A DNA stretch of 9,961 nucleotides, from NCBI GenBank assembly GCA_007123625.1, contig SKKS01000118.1:1-9961 (forward strand), in the 5' to 3' direction. The translations under genes were made by a program, and so were the position numbers. The notes below the pieces were generated by a model that worked only from the letters and a program-made list of their open reading frames with translations, was not told where the DNA came from and made no database searches. The DNA comes from Paracoccaceae bacterium. Its GTDB lineage: Bacteria > Pseudomonadota > Alphaproteobacteria > Rhodobacterales > Rhodobacteraceae. Position 1 is the first letter of the stretch. Each line of letters starts with the position of its first letter. This document shows, piece after piece, positions 1 to 7,282 of this stretch.

Positions 1-111
1 GCGCGGCGGCATGAGCGCCTCGATCACCGCCCATTCCGCATCGGTCAGATCACTTGCGTATCGTCCGCCTTCCCGGTCATGCTGGCGGCGGGTGAGTTCG
101 GTCCAGGCCAT
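1..111 (-). CDS. IS5-family transposase, N-terminal fragment (cut by window edge)
   Basis: This is a partial open frame of 37 codons running off the left edge. It begins MAWTELTRRQHDREGG and continues through a YASDLTDAEWAVIEALMPP stretch. That segment (Asp-x-Glu-Trp-x-x-Ile-Glu-x-x-Leu-Met-Pro) is the familiar N-terminus of small IS5-family transposases of the IS427-like type. The DDE catalytic core would lie beyond the window. The ATG at 109-111 has a GGAG ribosome binding site (118-121 on the plus strand as ctcc), 6 bases upstream. The frame reads in the same direction as the polyol operon, so transcription running off the operon could enter it. Family assignment is from motif recognition. 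Whether the rest of the transposase is intact cannot be seen. Confidence 0.82.
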   Translation of the reverse strand, partial: MAWTELTRRQHDREGGRYASDLTDAEWAVIEALMPPR

Positions 112-118
112 CGTGGTC

Positions 119-144
119 TCCGTTCAGCTTTGCAACCGAACGGA
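119..144 (-). promoter_or_regulatory. Fold-back hairpin over the transposase ribosome binding site
   Basis: Perfect 7-base arms, TCCGTTC at 119-125 and GAACGGA at 138-144 (plus-strand reading), are separated by 12 bases. In a leftward transcript the 3' arm carries most of the GGAG that serves the transposase start at 111. A transcript entering from the upstream operon contains both arms and could hide the site. A transcript starting between the arms would leave it free. Fold-back protection against outside transcription is known for insertion sequences such as IS10. Its use here is inferred. There is no U-run, so it does not look like a terminator. Confidence 0.45.
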
Positions 145-161
145 ATCACAAACCGCCGAAC

Positions 162-818
162 TCACTCAACACGTTTCAAATCGGCTTCTGAGAGTGTCAC
201 GTCTGCGGGTAATCGTGCCGCGATGATGCGGTGCGCATTGGCAAGGTCGTTGCGTTCCGCGCGTATCCGGGCCGCTTCGGGATCATACCCATGCGCCAGC
301 CAACGCGCGACGCAGCGCTGCAAGATCGTTTCTTCCGGTGTGTCCAGCCAGATCGAAAAATCCCAGAGACCTGCCAGAGCCGCCCACGGGTGTTCATCAA
401 AGAGCAGGTAATTCCCCTCGATGATGACCATGTCACAGGAGGGCGCGACAACGCCCGCGCCGGCGATCGACAGATCGTGCGCGCGGTCGAATATGGGATA
501 AACTACTTCCCTTTCGCTGCGGAACCGCTGGATCAGGGCGATGAACCCCGCCACATCAAACGTCTCTGGTGCGCCCTTGCGTGCCCGAAGGCCGCGCGCA
601 TCGAGGATGCGATTGTCTAGATGAAAGCCATCCATCGGCACCAGCTCGGCGCGCAGGCCATCGCGGCACAGCGCATCGCACAGGGCCCCGCCAAGGAACG
701 ATTTTCCGCTGGCGGGCGCGCCTGCTACGGCAATCAGCTTACGCCCCGTGCCGCGCAGAGCGAGGAGCCGCGCCAACAGGTCTGGCGAAACGGGATCAAG
801 GGTCCTGGACATTATCAA
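162..818 (-). CDS. P-loop kinase of the uridine kinase/pantothenate kinase-like family (possible sugar kinase)
   Basis: A 218-residue cytoplasmic NTP-dependent kinase. Visible motifs are a Walker A GAPASGKS at 33-40, a substrate-region DGFHLDN at 63-69, an RKGAPETFD segment at 80-88, YPIFDR at 107-112 and a Walker-B-like VIIEGNYLL at 131-139. A C-terminal basic helix follows (RWLAHGYDPEAARIRAE). This is the layout of the YggC/FrcK-type 'nucleoside/nucleotide kinase' group, whose members often sit in sugar operons. The substrate is not shown. Fructose, the product of the two dehydrogenases in the same operon, is a reasonable guess because XylB would deal with xylulose. It starts 17 bases after the xylB stop and is the last operon gene before the IS. 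The ORF opens with TTG at 818, and an in-frame ATG lies at 812. The final residues (SEADLKRVE) may be altered by the adjacent insertion. Family call is confident, substrate is not. Confidence 0.85.
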   Translation of the reverse strand: MIMSRTLDPVSPDLLARLLALRGTGRKLIAVAGAPASGKSFLGGALCDALCRDGLRAELVPMDGFHLDNRILDARGLRARKGAPETFDVAGFIALIQRFRSEREVVYPIFDRAHDLSIAGAGVVAPSCDMVIIEGNYLLFDEHPWAALAGLWDFSIWLDTPEETILQRCVARWLAHGYDPEAARIRAERNDLANAHRIIAARLPADVTLSEADLKRVE

Positions 819-824
819 CGGGTG

Positions 825-828
825 CTCC
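825..828 (-). promoter_or_regulatory. Ribosome binding site deciding the kinase start
   Basis: The transcript reads GGAG, then six bases, then TTG at 818-816, then ATA, then ATG at 812-810. Spacing of 6 to TTG is near ideal, while 12 to ATG is long. I therefore kept the TTG start, which adds only two residues (Met-Ile) to the version starting at ATG. Either start gives the same functional protein. Confidence 0.45.
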
Positions 829-835
829 GTACACT

Positions 836-2311
836 TCAGTCGGATGGAAGGAGACTGGCGGCGCTATCGCCTGCGGCGCGCGCGGCGTTCTGAAAGCCAG
901 TGAAGGCCTCTTCAAACACCGCAACATGCTCGGCGGCTGGCAACACCTCGTACGTGTCGTGCGGTTGCACTATGACATCGGCGACCGTGGCGCGTGTTGC
1001 GGCAAGTCGCGCCAGCCGCGCCGCGCCCAGAGCCGCGCCATGGCCAGCCTGCGCGGCTGAAACATCGATCGGCAGACCAAGCACGGTCGCCAGCAGCTTG
1101 ACCCAATACGGCGACCGTGCGCCCCCGCCCACGGCGTGAAGCCGCTTGGGCGCGGCGCCGGTGGCGCGCAGGGCCTCAAGATTTTCGCGCAAGCCGAAAC
1201 ACACGCCTTCCAGCACCGCGCGGGTCATGTCACACCTGCTGGAACGGGCACCGATACCCGCGAACCCGGCGCGCAGATGGGGGTTGTTGTGGGGTGTGCG
1301 CTCCCCGGCCAGATAGGGCAGATACCGGACCGGCCCCGGAGGGCGAAGAACGTCACCAAGCTCTGCGATCAGGGCCTGCGGGGGCATAGAGACAAGTTTT
1401 GCCAGCCAGTTGAGGTTGTCGGCCGCGGCCAGCATGACCCCCATCTGATACCAGCGCCCCGGCAGGGCATGGCAGAATGTATGCACGGCGGTCTGCGGCG
1501 CCGGTGTGCACGCGCCACGCGCAACCATCACCACGCCCGAACTGCCCAGCGACACGGCGCCCGCGCCTTCGTCAAGCAGCCCCAGCCCGCAGGCGGTTGC
1601 AGCATTGTCCCCGGCGCCACCCGCCACGGTGACGGTGTGCCGAAGACCCCAGTCGCGTGCAAGCTCAGTGCGCAACTGCCCTGCCGGCACGCTACCTTCG
1701 ACCAACCGGGGCATCTGTGCGACCGCCATGCCGCTTCGCGCCAACAGATCATCCGACCAGCACCGCGACTGAACATCCAGCCAGGAGGTGCCCGACGCAT
1801 CGGACATGTCCCCGACCGGGTCCCCTGTCAGATAATGGTTCAGAAAGGCAGCGGGCAACAGCACTTTGGCAATGCGCGCAAAGACACCGGGCTCATGATC
1901 GCGCAGCCAAAGCAGCTTGGGCGCGGTAAAGCCCGGAAAGACGATATTGCCGCTGATCCGGCGGAACGTCGGGTCCCCATCCAGCGTGGCGGCCTGGGCA
2001 TGGCTGCGGGTGTCGTTCCACAGGATGCAGGGGCGCAGCACGGCGCCGCTCTTGTCCAGCAGCGTTGCGCCATGCATCTGTCCCGAAACGCCAATGCCGC
2101 GCAGATAGTCAAACTCCGGATGCACGGCGCGCAGGGCCGCGACGGCGTTTTGCAAGGCGGCCACCCAATCGGCCGGATCCTGTTCCGACCAGCCATCATG
2201 CGGGTGCGACACAGGGTAGGCGTGATCTGCCTGTCCGATGACCTCACCTTCGTCATCGGTCAGCAGCACCTTCAGACCCGAAGTGCCCAGATCAAGACCC
2301 AGAAAGCTCAT
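836..2311 (-). CDS. xylB: Xylulokinase (FGGY carbohydrate kinase)
   Basis: A 491-residue cytoplasmic kinase that phosphorylates D-xylulose to xylulose 5-phosphate with ATP, feeding the pentose phosphate pathway. Visible FGGY features are an N-terminal phosphate-binding DLGTSG at 7-12, WSEQDP at 41-46, GQMHGATLLD at 77-86, ILWND at 96-100, GFTAPKLLW at 127-135, DMSDASGTSWLD at 168-179, catalytic Asp235 in GDNAA, SLGSSGV, FCHALPGRW, LPYLAGERTPHNNP, and a C-terminal GGGARS adenosine-binding motif. These run in the same order as in E. coli XylB (about 484 residues). The ATG at 2311 was chosen over an upstream extension to 2386 because it begins directly at the conserved MSFLGLDLGTSG and overlaps the mtlK stop by four bases (ATGA), implying translational coupling. 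In this operon it would handle xylulose from D-arabitol oxidation by MtlK. The LPKDYL-type segment of E. coli reads LPAAFL here. Confidence 0.95.
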   Translation of the reverse strand: MSFLGLDLGTSGLKVLLTDDEGEVIGQADHAYPVSHPHDGWSEQDPADWVAALQNAVAALRAVHPEFDYLRGIGVSGQMHGATLLDKSGAVLRPCILWNDTRSHAQAATLDGDPTFRRISGNIVFPGFTAPKLLWLRDHEPGVFARIAKVLLPAAFLNHYLTGDPVGDMSDASGTSWLDVQSRCWSDDLLARSGMAVAQMPRLVEGSVPAGQLRTELARDWGLRHTVTVAGGAGDNAATACGLGLLDEGAGAVSLGSSGVVMVARGACTPAPQTAVHTFCHALPGRWYQMGVMLAAADNLNWLAKLVSMPPQALIAELGDVLRPPGPVRYLPYLAGERTPHNNPHLRAGFAGIGARSSRCDMTRAVLEGVCFGLRENLEALRATGAAPKRLHAVGGGARSPYWVKLLATVLGLPIDVSAAQAGHGAALGAARLARLAATRATVADVIVQPHDTYEVLPAAEHVAVFEEAFTGFQNAARAAGDSAASLLPSD

Positions 2312-3795
2312 ACTGTCTGCCGTTCCGCAAATCGCGCGACGGTGGCATTCACGCCGCTTTCCGCCAAAAGTCGATACCAGTGGCAAAAAGCGTCAGCGAA
2401 GCGCGGCGCGTCTTTCACATCGCGGTAGATCGGTACCCGTTCCAGCCATGCTGCAGGGTCGGATCGCGCTGCTTTTGCCGCCGCCTGCAAATCCGGCCAG
2501 AGCGGGTCATTGGCCTCGATAACAGTGCCATCGTCGCGCCGACCCAGACAATAGCGCGCCCAAAGGGCTGCGGTCAGCGCCAGCCCGTCAACGGGCATGC
2601 CCTTTGCCAATCCATCGCGGATAGATGGCAGCAGGAACCCGGCATGGCGGCTGGACCCGTCGAAGGCCACGCGGCGGGTGGTGTCCCGGATTTCGGGGTT
2701 TGCAAAACGTCCCTCGATCAGATCGATATAGTCTGGCACCGAAGCCCCGGGCGGCGCGGGCACATGCGGCGCGATCTCATCGCACGCGATCTTGCGGAAC
2801 ATTGCCCGAATCCCGTCATGCGCCATGGTCGCGGCAATCGTGCCCAGACCCAGCAGCTCGCCTGCGCCACAGATTACCTGATGCCCGCCATTCAGGATGC
2901 GGAGCTTCATGGCCTCGAAGGCGTGCACCTCTGGGGTGAACACCGCCCCCGCGCGGTCCCAATCCGGGCGGCCGGCGCAGAAATCATCCTCCATCACCCA
3001 TTGGCGAAAACTCTCATGGGTGACGGGGGCGGCATCGGCCAAGCCAAATTCCTGCGCAATCGCGATTTCGCGCGGGCCGGTGGCGGGGACAATGCAGTCG
3101 ACCATACTGTTGGGGAAGCTGCATTCGGCGTCTATCCAGTCGGCAAGGGTCGGGTCCGACTGCCGCGCCAGCCCGACAACCGTCTGACGCAGGATCGCCC
3201 CATTGCCTTGCAGATTGTCGCAAGACAGCCCCGTGAACGGTCCTGCCCCTTGCGCGCGGCGCAGGCGCAGCGCTGCAACCATCGCCCCGAAGGCCGTGCG
3301 CGGGGTCGTGGGATTGGCGCCATCATGGCGGATATCGGGATGGTGCAGGTCCAGACCACCCGTGTCGGGGTCAAGGAAATAACCGCCCTCGGTCACGGTC
3401 AGCGAAACAATGCGGATATCGGGCTGCGCCATGCGCGCGACCAACGCGGCGTTCTCGTCGGTGACGGGCAGAAAATCCACCATGGCGCCCGTGACTTCGG
3501 CGGACTTGCCGCGCGGATCAAGTTCGATGAGCGTTGTCAGGCAATCCTGCGCCAGCAGTTTCGCGCGCATGGCGGCATCGCCCGCGCGCACGCCTGCGCC
3601 GATGATCGCCCAGTCCAGCGCTTCGCCCTGCTGCATCAGCCGGTGTGTGTACCACGCCTGATGCGCGCGGTGGAAATTGCCAAGCCCGATATGTACGATA
3701 CCGGGCGATAGCGCGCTACGGCGATAGCGCGGCCTGTCTATATTCTGCGGCAGACGGGAAAGCGTGTCACGTTGCAGGGCGATCAACTCATCCAT
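2308..3795 (-). CDS. mtlK: Mannitol 2-dehydrogenase (polyol-specific long-chain dehydrogenase)
   Basis: A 495-residue NAD-dependent cytoplasmic enzyme oxidising D-mannitol to D-fructose. Relatives also take D-arabitol (to xylulose) and D-sorbitol. The N-terminal Rossmann domain opens with IVHIGLGNFHRAHQ at 33-46. A SLTVTEGGY segment lies near 131-139 and a SCDNLQGNG segment near 191-199. The catalytic signature KLRILNGGH at 297-305 supplies Lys297, Asn302 and His305. These match the Lys-x4-Asn-x2-His set (K295, N300, H303) described for Pseudomonas fluorescens mannitol dehydrogenase. Length fits the 480-500 residues usual for the family. The ATG at 3795, which overlaps the 3' end of smoS by 13 bases, gives a normal N-terminus. 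The 64-residue extension to 3987 is arginine-rich out-of-frame smoS sequence and is not used. The stop overlaps the xylB start. Confidence 0.95.
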   Translation of the reverse strand: MDELIALQRDTLSRLPQNIDRPRYRRSALSPGIVHIGLGNFHRAHQAWYTHRLMQQGEALDWAIIGAGVRAGDAAMRAKLLAQDCLTTLIELDPRGKSAEVTGAMVDFLPVTDENAALVARMAQPDIRIVSLTVTEGGYFLDPDTGGLDLHHPDIRHDGANPTTPRTAFGAMVAALRLRRAQGAGPFTGLSCDNLQGNGAILRQTVVGLARQSDPTLADWIDAECSFPNSMVDCIVPATGPREIAIAQEFGLADAAPVTHESFRQWVMEDDFCAGRPDWDRAGAVFTPEVHAFEAMKLRILNGGHQVICGAGELLGLGTIAATMAHDGIRAMFRKIACDEIAPHVPAPPGASVPDYIDLIEGRFANPEIRDTTRRVAFDGSSRHAGFLLPSIRDGLAKGMPVDGLALTAALWARYCLGRRDDGTVIEANDPLWPDLQAAAKAARSDPAAWLERVPIYRDVKDAPRFADAFCHWYRLLAESGVNATVARFAERQTV

Positions 3796-4556
3796 TGGCC
3801 ACCATCCACGTTGTAAGTCTGCGCGACGATGTAATCGGCGTCCGAGGACGCCAGGAACACGGCCATCCCGGTCAGATCGCTGGCCACACCCATCCTGCCG
3901 AAAGGCACGCCCGCGCCGACCTCGCGCTTTTTCTGACCGGGTTTCTTGCCCTCGTACTTCGCAAAGAAGGCATCCACCCCGTCCCAATGTTCGCCATCCA
4001 CCACACCGGGCGAGATCGCGTTCACGTTGATGCCGTGCTGGATCAGGTTCAGCCCGGCCGATTGCGTCAGGCTGATGATCGCGGCCTTGGAGGCGCAGTA
4101 AACGGCCACCAGCGCCTCGCCCCGTCGCCCGGCCTGCGAGGCCATGTTGATGATCTTGCCGCCTTGCCCTCGCGCGATCATGTGCTTCGCCACGGCCTGC
4201 AGGGTGAACAGCGTACCCGTGACATTGATCTCGAAGCAGCGCGCGTAGTCGTCGCGCGTGATCTCGGCGATGGGGGCCGCCGTGAAGATGGCCGCGTTGT
4301 TGATCAGGATGTCGATCTGGCCGAAATGCGCCACGGTTTGCGAAACAGCACCATCGATGCTGTCCTGCCGGGTCACATCCATGTCCACCGCAAATGCCGC
4401 ATCACCCAGTCTTTGGGCTTCGGCTCTCGCGCGGGCGATGTCGATATCTGCCAGCGCAACCTGCGCGCCTTCACGGACATAGGCCTCGGCAAAGGCAAGG
4501 CCGATGCCACGCGCGGCGCCGGTGATAATTGCGGTTTTTCCGTTCAGCCGTGTCAT
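3783..4556 (-). CDS. smoS: Sorbitol dehydrogenase (short-chain dehydrogenase/reductase)
   Basis: A 257-residue classical SDR oxidising sorbitol (glucitol) to fructose with NAD. Rhodobacter homologues also act on galactitol and L-iditol. The nucleotide-binding TGAARGIG is at 12-19 and NNAA at 86-89, with Asn111 in the active-site tetrad. Ser140 (in NMAS), Tyr153 and Lys157 form the catalytic Y-x3-K set. Asp36-Asp39 after the second strand indicates NAD rather than NADP. Long stretches such as KIINMASQAGRRGEALV, GVVDGEHWDGVDA and the terminal YIVAQTYNVDGG are those I recall from the R. sphaeroides SmoS structure family (about 256 residues). The ATG at 4556 overlaps the smoK stop by four bases (ATGA), so translation is probably coupled. 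Its stop lies inside the beginning of mtlK. Confidence 0.96.
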   Translation of the reverse strand: MTRLNGKTAIITGAARGIGLAFAEAYVREGAQVALADIDIARARAEAQRLGDAAFAVDMDVTRQDSIDGAVSQTVAHFGQIDILINNAAIFTAAPIAEITRDDYARCFEINVTGTLFTLQAVAKHMIARGQGGKIINMASQAGRRGEALVAVYCASKAAIISLTQSAGLNLIQHGINVNAISPGVVDGEHWDGVDAFFAKYEGKKPGQKKREVGAGVPFGRMGVASDLTGMAVFLASSDADYIVAQTYNVDGGQWMS

Positions 4557-5557
4557 CCGATCCGCAGCCCCTTTGCATCAAAACGATGGATCATGTCATC
4601 GCGCGGGGTCAGGTAGACGCGGTCGCCATGCTTGAAGCTCACGTCGCCTTCAGCACGCACCGTTACCGTGTCGCCCAGTCCGGTATCCTGAACATGGAAG
4701 AAGGTGTCGGAGCCCAGATGTTCGGAGACACCGACAACGCCCGACCACCTGCCTTCATCAGCAGAAATGCTGATATGTTCAGGGCGGATACCGATGGTCA
4801 TGGCGTCGTGCTTCGTGGCCTCGGCCCCTTCGATCAGGTTCATTTTGGGCGAGCCGATGAAACCTGCCACGAACAGGTTGCGCGGGGCGCGATACAGCTC
4901 CAGCGGGCTGCCCACCTGTTCGATATGACCAGCGCGCAGCACCACGATCTTGTCGGCCATTGTCATGGCTTCGACCTGGTCATGGGTCACGTAGATCATC
5001 GTGGTCCCGAGGCGGTTGTGCAGCTCTGAAATCTCCAGCCGCATGCCCACGCGCAGCGCCGCATCCAGGTTAGAGAGCGGTTCGTCGAACAGAAACGCCG
5101 CCGGTTCACGCACGATCGCGCGGCCGATGGCAACGCGCTGACGCTGCCCACCCGAAAGCTGGCCGGGACGTCGATCAAGGTAATCGGTGAGGTTGAGTAC
5201 TTCCGCGGCCTTCTCGACCCGGCGATTCTGTTCGGCGCGGTCCAGTCCCGCCATGCGCAGTGGAAAGGCAATGTTCTTGCGCACGGTCATATGCGGGTAA
5301 AGCGCATAGGACTGAAAGACCATAGCCAGCCCGCGCTTGGCCGGGGGAATGGTGGAAACCCCCTGCCCGTCAATCCGGATCTCGCCCGAAGTGACATCTT
5401 CCAACCCGGCGATCAGGCGCAGAAGCGTGGACTTGCCGCAGCCCGATGGACCGACAAAGACGCAGAATTCCCCATCATCAATGGTCAGATCCAGCGGGGT
5501 GATGACCGTCACGTCACCGAAGCTCTTGGTCACCTGTTCCAGAACGATTTGTCCCAT
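4553..5557 (-). CDS. smoK: Polyol ABC transporter ATP-binding protein (MalK/UgpC type)
   Basis: A 334-residue ATPase that powers import through SmoF-SmoG on the cytoplasmic face of the inner membrane. It shows Walker A GPSGCGKST at 36-44, Q-loop Gln82 in FQSYALYPHM, the ABC signature LSGGQ at 134-138, Walker B FLFDEP at 155-160, D-loop SNLD at 162-165 and switch His192 in THD. The C-terminal MalK-like regulatory (TOBE/OB-fold) region includes GSPKMNLIEG near 236-245 and GIRPEH at 256-261, which is typical of CUT1 carbohydrate transporters that use one ATPase as a homodimer. A ribosome binding site (AAGGA) overlaps the smoG stop, 11 bases before this start. The stop overlaps the smoS ATG. Confidence 0.95.
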   Translation of the reverse strand: MGQIVLEQVTKSFGDVTVITPLDLTIDDGEFCVFVGPSGCGKSTLLRLIAGLEDVTSGEIRIDGQGVSTIPPAKRGLAMVFQSYALYPHMTVRKNIAFPLRMAGLDRAEQNRRVEKAAEVLNLTDYLDRRPGQLSGGQRQRVAIGRAIVREPAAFLFDEPLSNLDAALRVGMRLEISELHNRLGTTMIYVTHDQVEAMTMADKIVVLRAGHIEQVGSPLELYRAPRNLFVAGFIGSPKMNLIEGAEATKHDAMTIGIRPEHISISADEGRWSGVVGVSEHLGSDTFFHVQDTGLGDTVTVRAEGDVSFKHGDRVYLTPRDDMIHRFDAKGLRIG

Positions 5558-5568
5558 GTCGGTTATCC

Positions 5569-6399
5569 TTATTTGACGGCGCCAAAGGTCAGGCCGCGCA
5601 CAAGTTGTTTCTGGCTGAACCAGCCCAGGATCAGGATCGGCGCGATCGCCATGGTCGAGGCCGCCGAAAGCTTCGCGTAGAAAAGGCCTTCGGGGCTGGA
5701 ATAACTGGCGATGAAGGCCGTCAGCGGGGCCGCGCGTGCGGCGGTCAGGTTCAGCGTCCAGAAGGCCTCGTTCCAGGCCAGGATGATGTTCAGAAGCATG
5801 GTCGAGGCGATGCCCGGAATGGCCATCGGCGTGAGAACATAAAGAATCTCCTGGCGCAGGCCGGCGCCATCCATGCGCGCGGCTTCAAGGATCTCGCCAG
5901 GGATTTCCTTGAAATAGGTGTAGAGCATCCAGACCATGATCGGCAGGTTGATCAGCATCAGCACGATGGTCAGCCCGACGCGAGTGTCCAGCAGGCCCAT
6001 CTGGATGAAGATCAGGTAGATCGGATAGAGCACCCCAACCGCTGGTAGCATCTTGGTGGACAGCATCCACAGCAGGATGTTCTTGGTCTGGCGCGAGGGC
6101 ACGAACGCCATCGACCAGGCCGCGGGAATCGCGATGAACATGCCGAGCACGGTCGAGCCGCCCGCGATGATGATTGAATTCCACAGGAAGCGGCTGTAGT
6201 TCGAGCGCTCCTGCACCACGCGGTAGTTTTCCAGCGTCCAGTCGAAGAAGAACCACACTGGCGGGTCGGCGATGGCCTGGGCCTCGGACTTGAAACTGGT
6301 CAGGACCGTCCACAGGATCGGAAAGAAGATCAGAAGTCCGATCACCCAGGCCAAGAAAGTGTTGAATGTCTTGCGTTGTGTCGTGACAGAACGTGCCAT
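5569..6399 (-). CDS. smoG: Polyol ABC transporter permease, MalG-type
   Basis: A 276-residue inner-membrane permease. Hydrophobic segments are visible at roughly 13-35, 74-96, 107-131, 141-162, 195-212 and 243-262, the six-span layout of MalG-type CUT1 permeases. The cytoplasmic coupling helix contains the EAA motif EAARMDGAG at 172-180, with the later LTPMAIPGIAS, where the ATPase docks. The C-terminus GLTFGAVK is characteristic of MalG-like subunits. It pairs with SmoF. The start at 6399 has a very strong GGAGG ribosome binding site (core 6405-6409) directly behind the smoF TGA, leaving a 10-base gap. Confidence 0.94.
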   Translation of the reverse strand: MARSVTTQRKTFNTFLAWVIGLLIFFPILWTVLTSFKSEAQAIADPPVWFFFDWTLENYRVVQERSNYSRFLWNSIIIAGGSTVLGMFIAIPAAWSMAFVPSRQTKNILLWMLSTKMLPAVGVLYPIYLIFIQMGLLDTRVGLTIVLMLINLPIMVWMLYTYFKEIPGEILEAARMDGAGLRQEILYVLTPMAIPGIASTMLLNIILAWNEAFWTLNLTAARAAPLTAFIASYSSPEGLFYAKLSAASTMAIAPILILGWFSQKQLVRGLTFGAVK

Positions 6400-6409
6400 G
6401 GTTCCCTCC

Positions 6410-7276
6410 TCAGCGGTCCAGGTTCTTGCCGACGATGCGCATCAGGAAGAGCGCAAAGATATTGGCAAGGATGACCGCATAAATCCCCCCGGCAGAGCCA
6501 AGGCCGACATTCTGGCTTTCCAGCACACGCTGGAAGATCAGATAGGTCAGCGTGCGGGTGCCGAATGACCCCTGGGTGGTGACGAAGATCTCGGCGAAGA
6601 TCGCCAGCAGGAAGATCGTCTGGATCAGGATCACGATCGTGATGGCGCGCGACAAATGCGGCAGGATGATATGCCGGAAGCGCGACAGCGCTGGGGCGCC
6701 GTCCATTTCAGCGGCCTCCAGTTGTTCGCTGTCGAGCGACTGAATGGCCGTCAGCAGGATCAGTGTGGCGAAGGGCAGCCATTGCCAGGATACAATCAGG
6801 ATGATCGACAGCATCGAGGCATCGGACAGCCATATCACCGGATCGGCGCCGAAAAAGCGCCACAGATGCGACAGAAGCCCGTTATTGGGGTCCATGAACA
6901 TGTTCTTCCACACCAGCCCCGAAACAGTCGGCATGACGAAGAAGGGCGCGATCACCAGAATACGAACCATGCCTTGACCCCACATCGGCTGATCCAGCAG
7001 GATCGCCAGCAGGATGCCAAGGACGACAGTAATCAGCAGCACGCCGCCGACTATGATCACGGTCGATTGCACGGCAGGCCAGAAGGCGCTTGAACCCACG
7101 AACCGAACGTAGTTTTCGAACCCGACCCAGCCTTGGAAGCCGCCGCGCAGCGGCAGGTAGCGCTGGAACGAGAAGATGAGCGTCATGGTCAGTGGCACCA
7201 GCATCCAGCCCAGAAGCAGGATAACCGCAGGCGCCAGCATCAACCGTGCTGCAGAACGCGAAGCCTTGGTAGACAT
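6410..7276 (-). CDS. smoF: Polyol ABC transporter permease, MalF-type
   Basis: A 288-residue inner-membrane permease with a short basic N-terminal tail and membrane segments around 13-35, 71-94, 104-127, 156-178, 209-229 and 262-283. The EAA coupling motif EAAEMDGAP is at 187-195, followed by IILPHLSRA. The small size, without the large periplasmic loop of E. coli MalF, is usual for alphaproteobacterial CUT1 transporters. It forms the channel heterodimer with SmoG. The start at 7276 has an AAAGG site 8 bases upstream. That site lies inside a predicted hairpin, and a strong intrinsic terminator separates the gene from smoE, so its expression is probably well below that of smoE. Confidence 0.94.
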   Translation of the reverse strand: MSTKASRSAARLMLAPAVILLLGWMLVPLTMTLIFSFQRYLPLRGGFQGWVGFENYVRFVGSSAFWPAVQSTVIIVGGVLLITVVLGILLAILLDQPMWGQGMVRILVIAPFFVMPTVSGLVWKNMFMDPNNGLLSHLWRFFGADPVIWLSDASMLSIILIVSWQWLPFATLILLTAIQSLDSEQLEAAEMDGAPALSRFRHIILPHLSRAITIVILIQTIFLLAIFAEIFVTTQGSFGTRTLTYLIFQRVLESQNVGLGSAGGIYAVILANIFALFLMRIVGKNLDR

Positions 7277-7282
7277 GGCACG

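Larger units (their letters stand above)
1..165 (-). mobile_element. End of an IS5-family insertion sequence (partial)
   Basis: The transposase start, plus about 50 bases of untranslated leader up to the stop codon of the neighbouring kinase, make up the upstream end of an insertion sequence. The outer terminal repeat should lie somewhere around 145-170, but the partner end is outside the window, so I cannot prove the exact boundary or a target duplication. The right limit given is an estimate. The kinase stop (162-164) lies at or within a few bases of this limit, so the last codons or the stop of that gene may be supplied by the IS. Confidence 0.6.

Noticed and set aside
2312..2386. N-terminal extension of xylB
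   Set aside because: The extra 25 residues lie within mtlK, resemble nothing in FGGY kinases, and the ATGA overlap start at 2311 begins directly at the conserved N-terminus.
1136..2428. Long plus-strand open frame opposite xylB (430 codons)
   Set aside because: It mirrors the GC-rich xylB on the other strand, has no recognisable domain, is rich in Arg/Gly/Pro/Ala, and xylB has all its family motifs.
2380..3711. Long plus-strand open frame opposite mtlK (443 codons)
   Set aside because: Antisense shadow of a clearly conserved dehydrogenase, with no motif, signal or credible start site.
3796..3987. N-terminal extension of mtlK
   Set aside because: These 64 Arg/Gly-rich residues are smoS read in another frame. 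The ATG at 3795 gives the normal family length.
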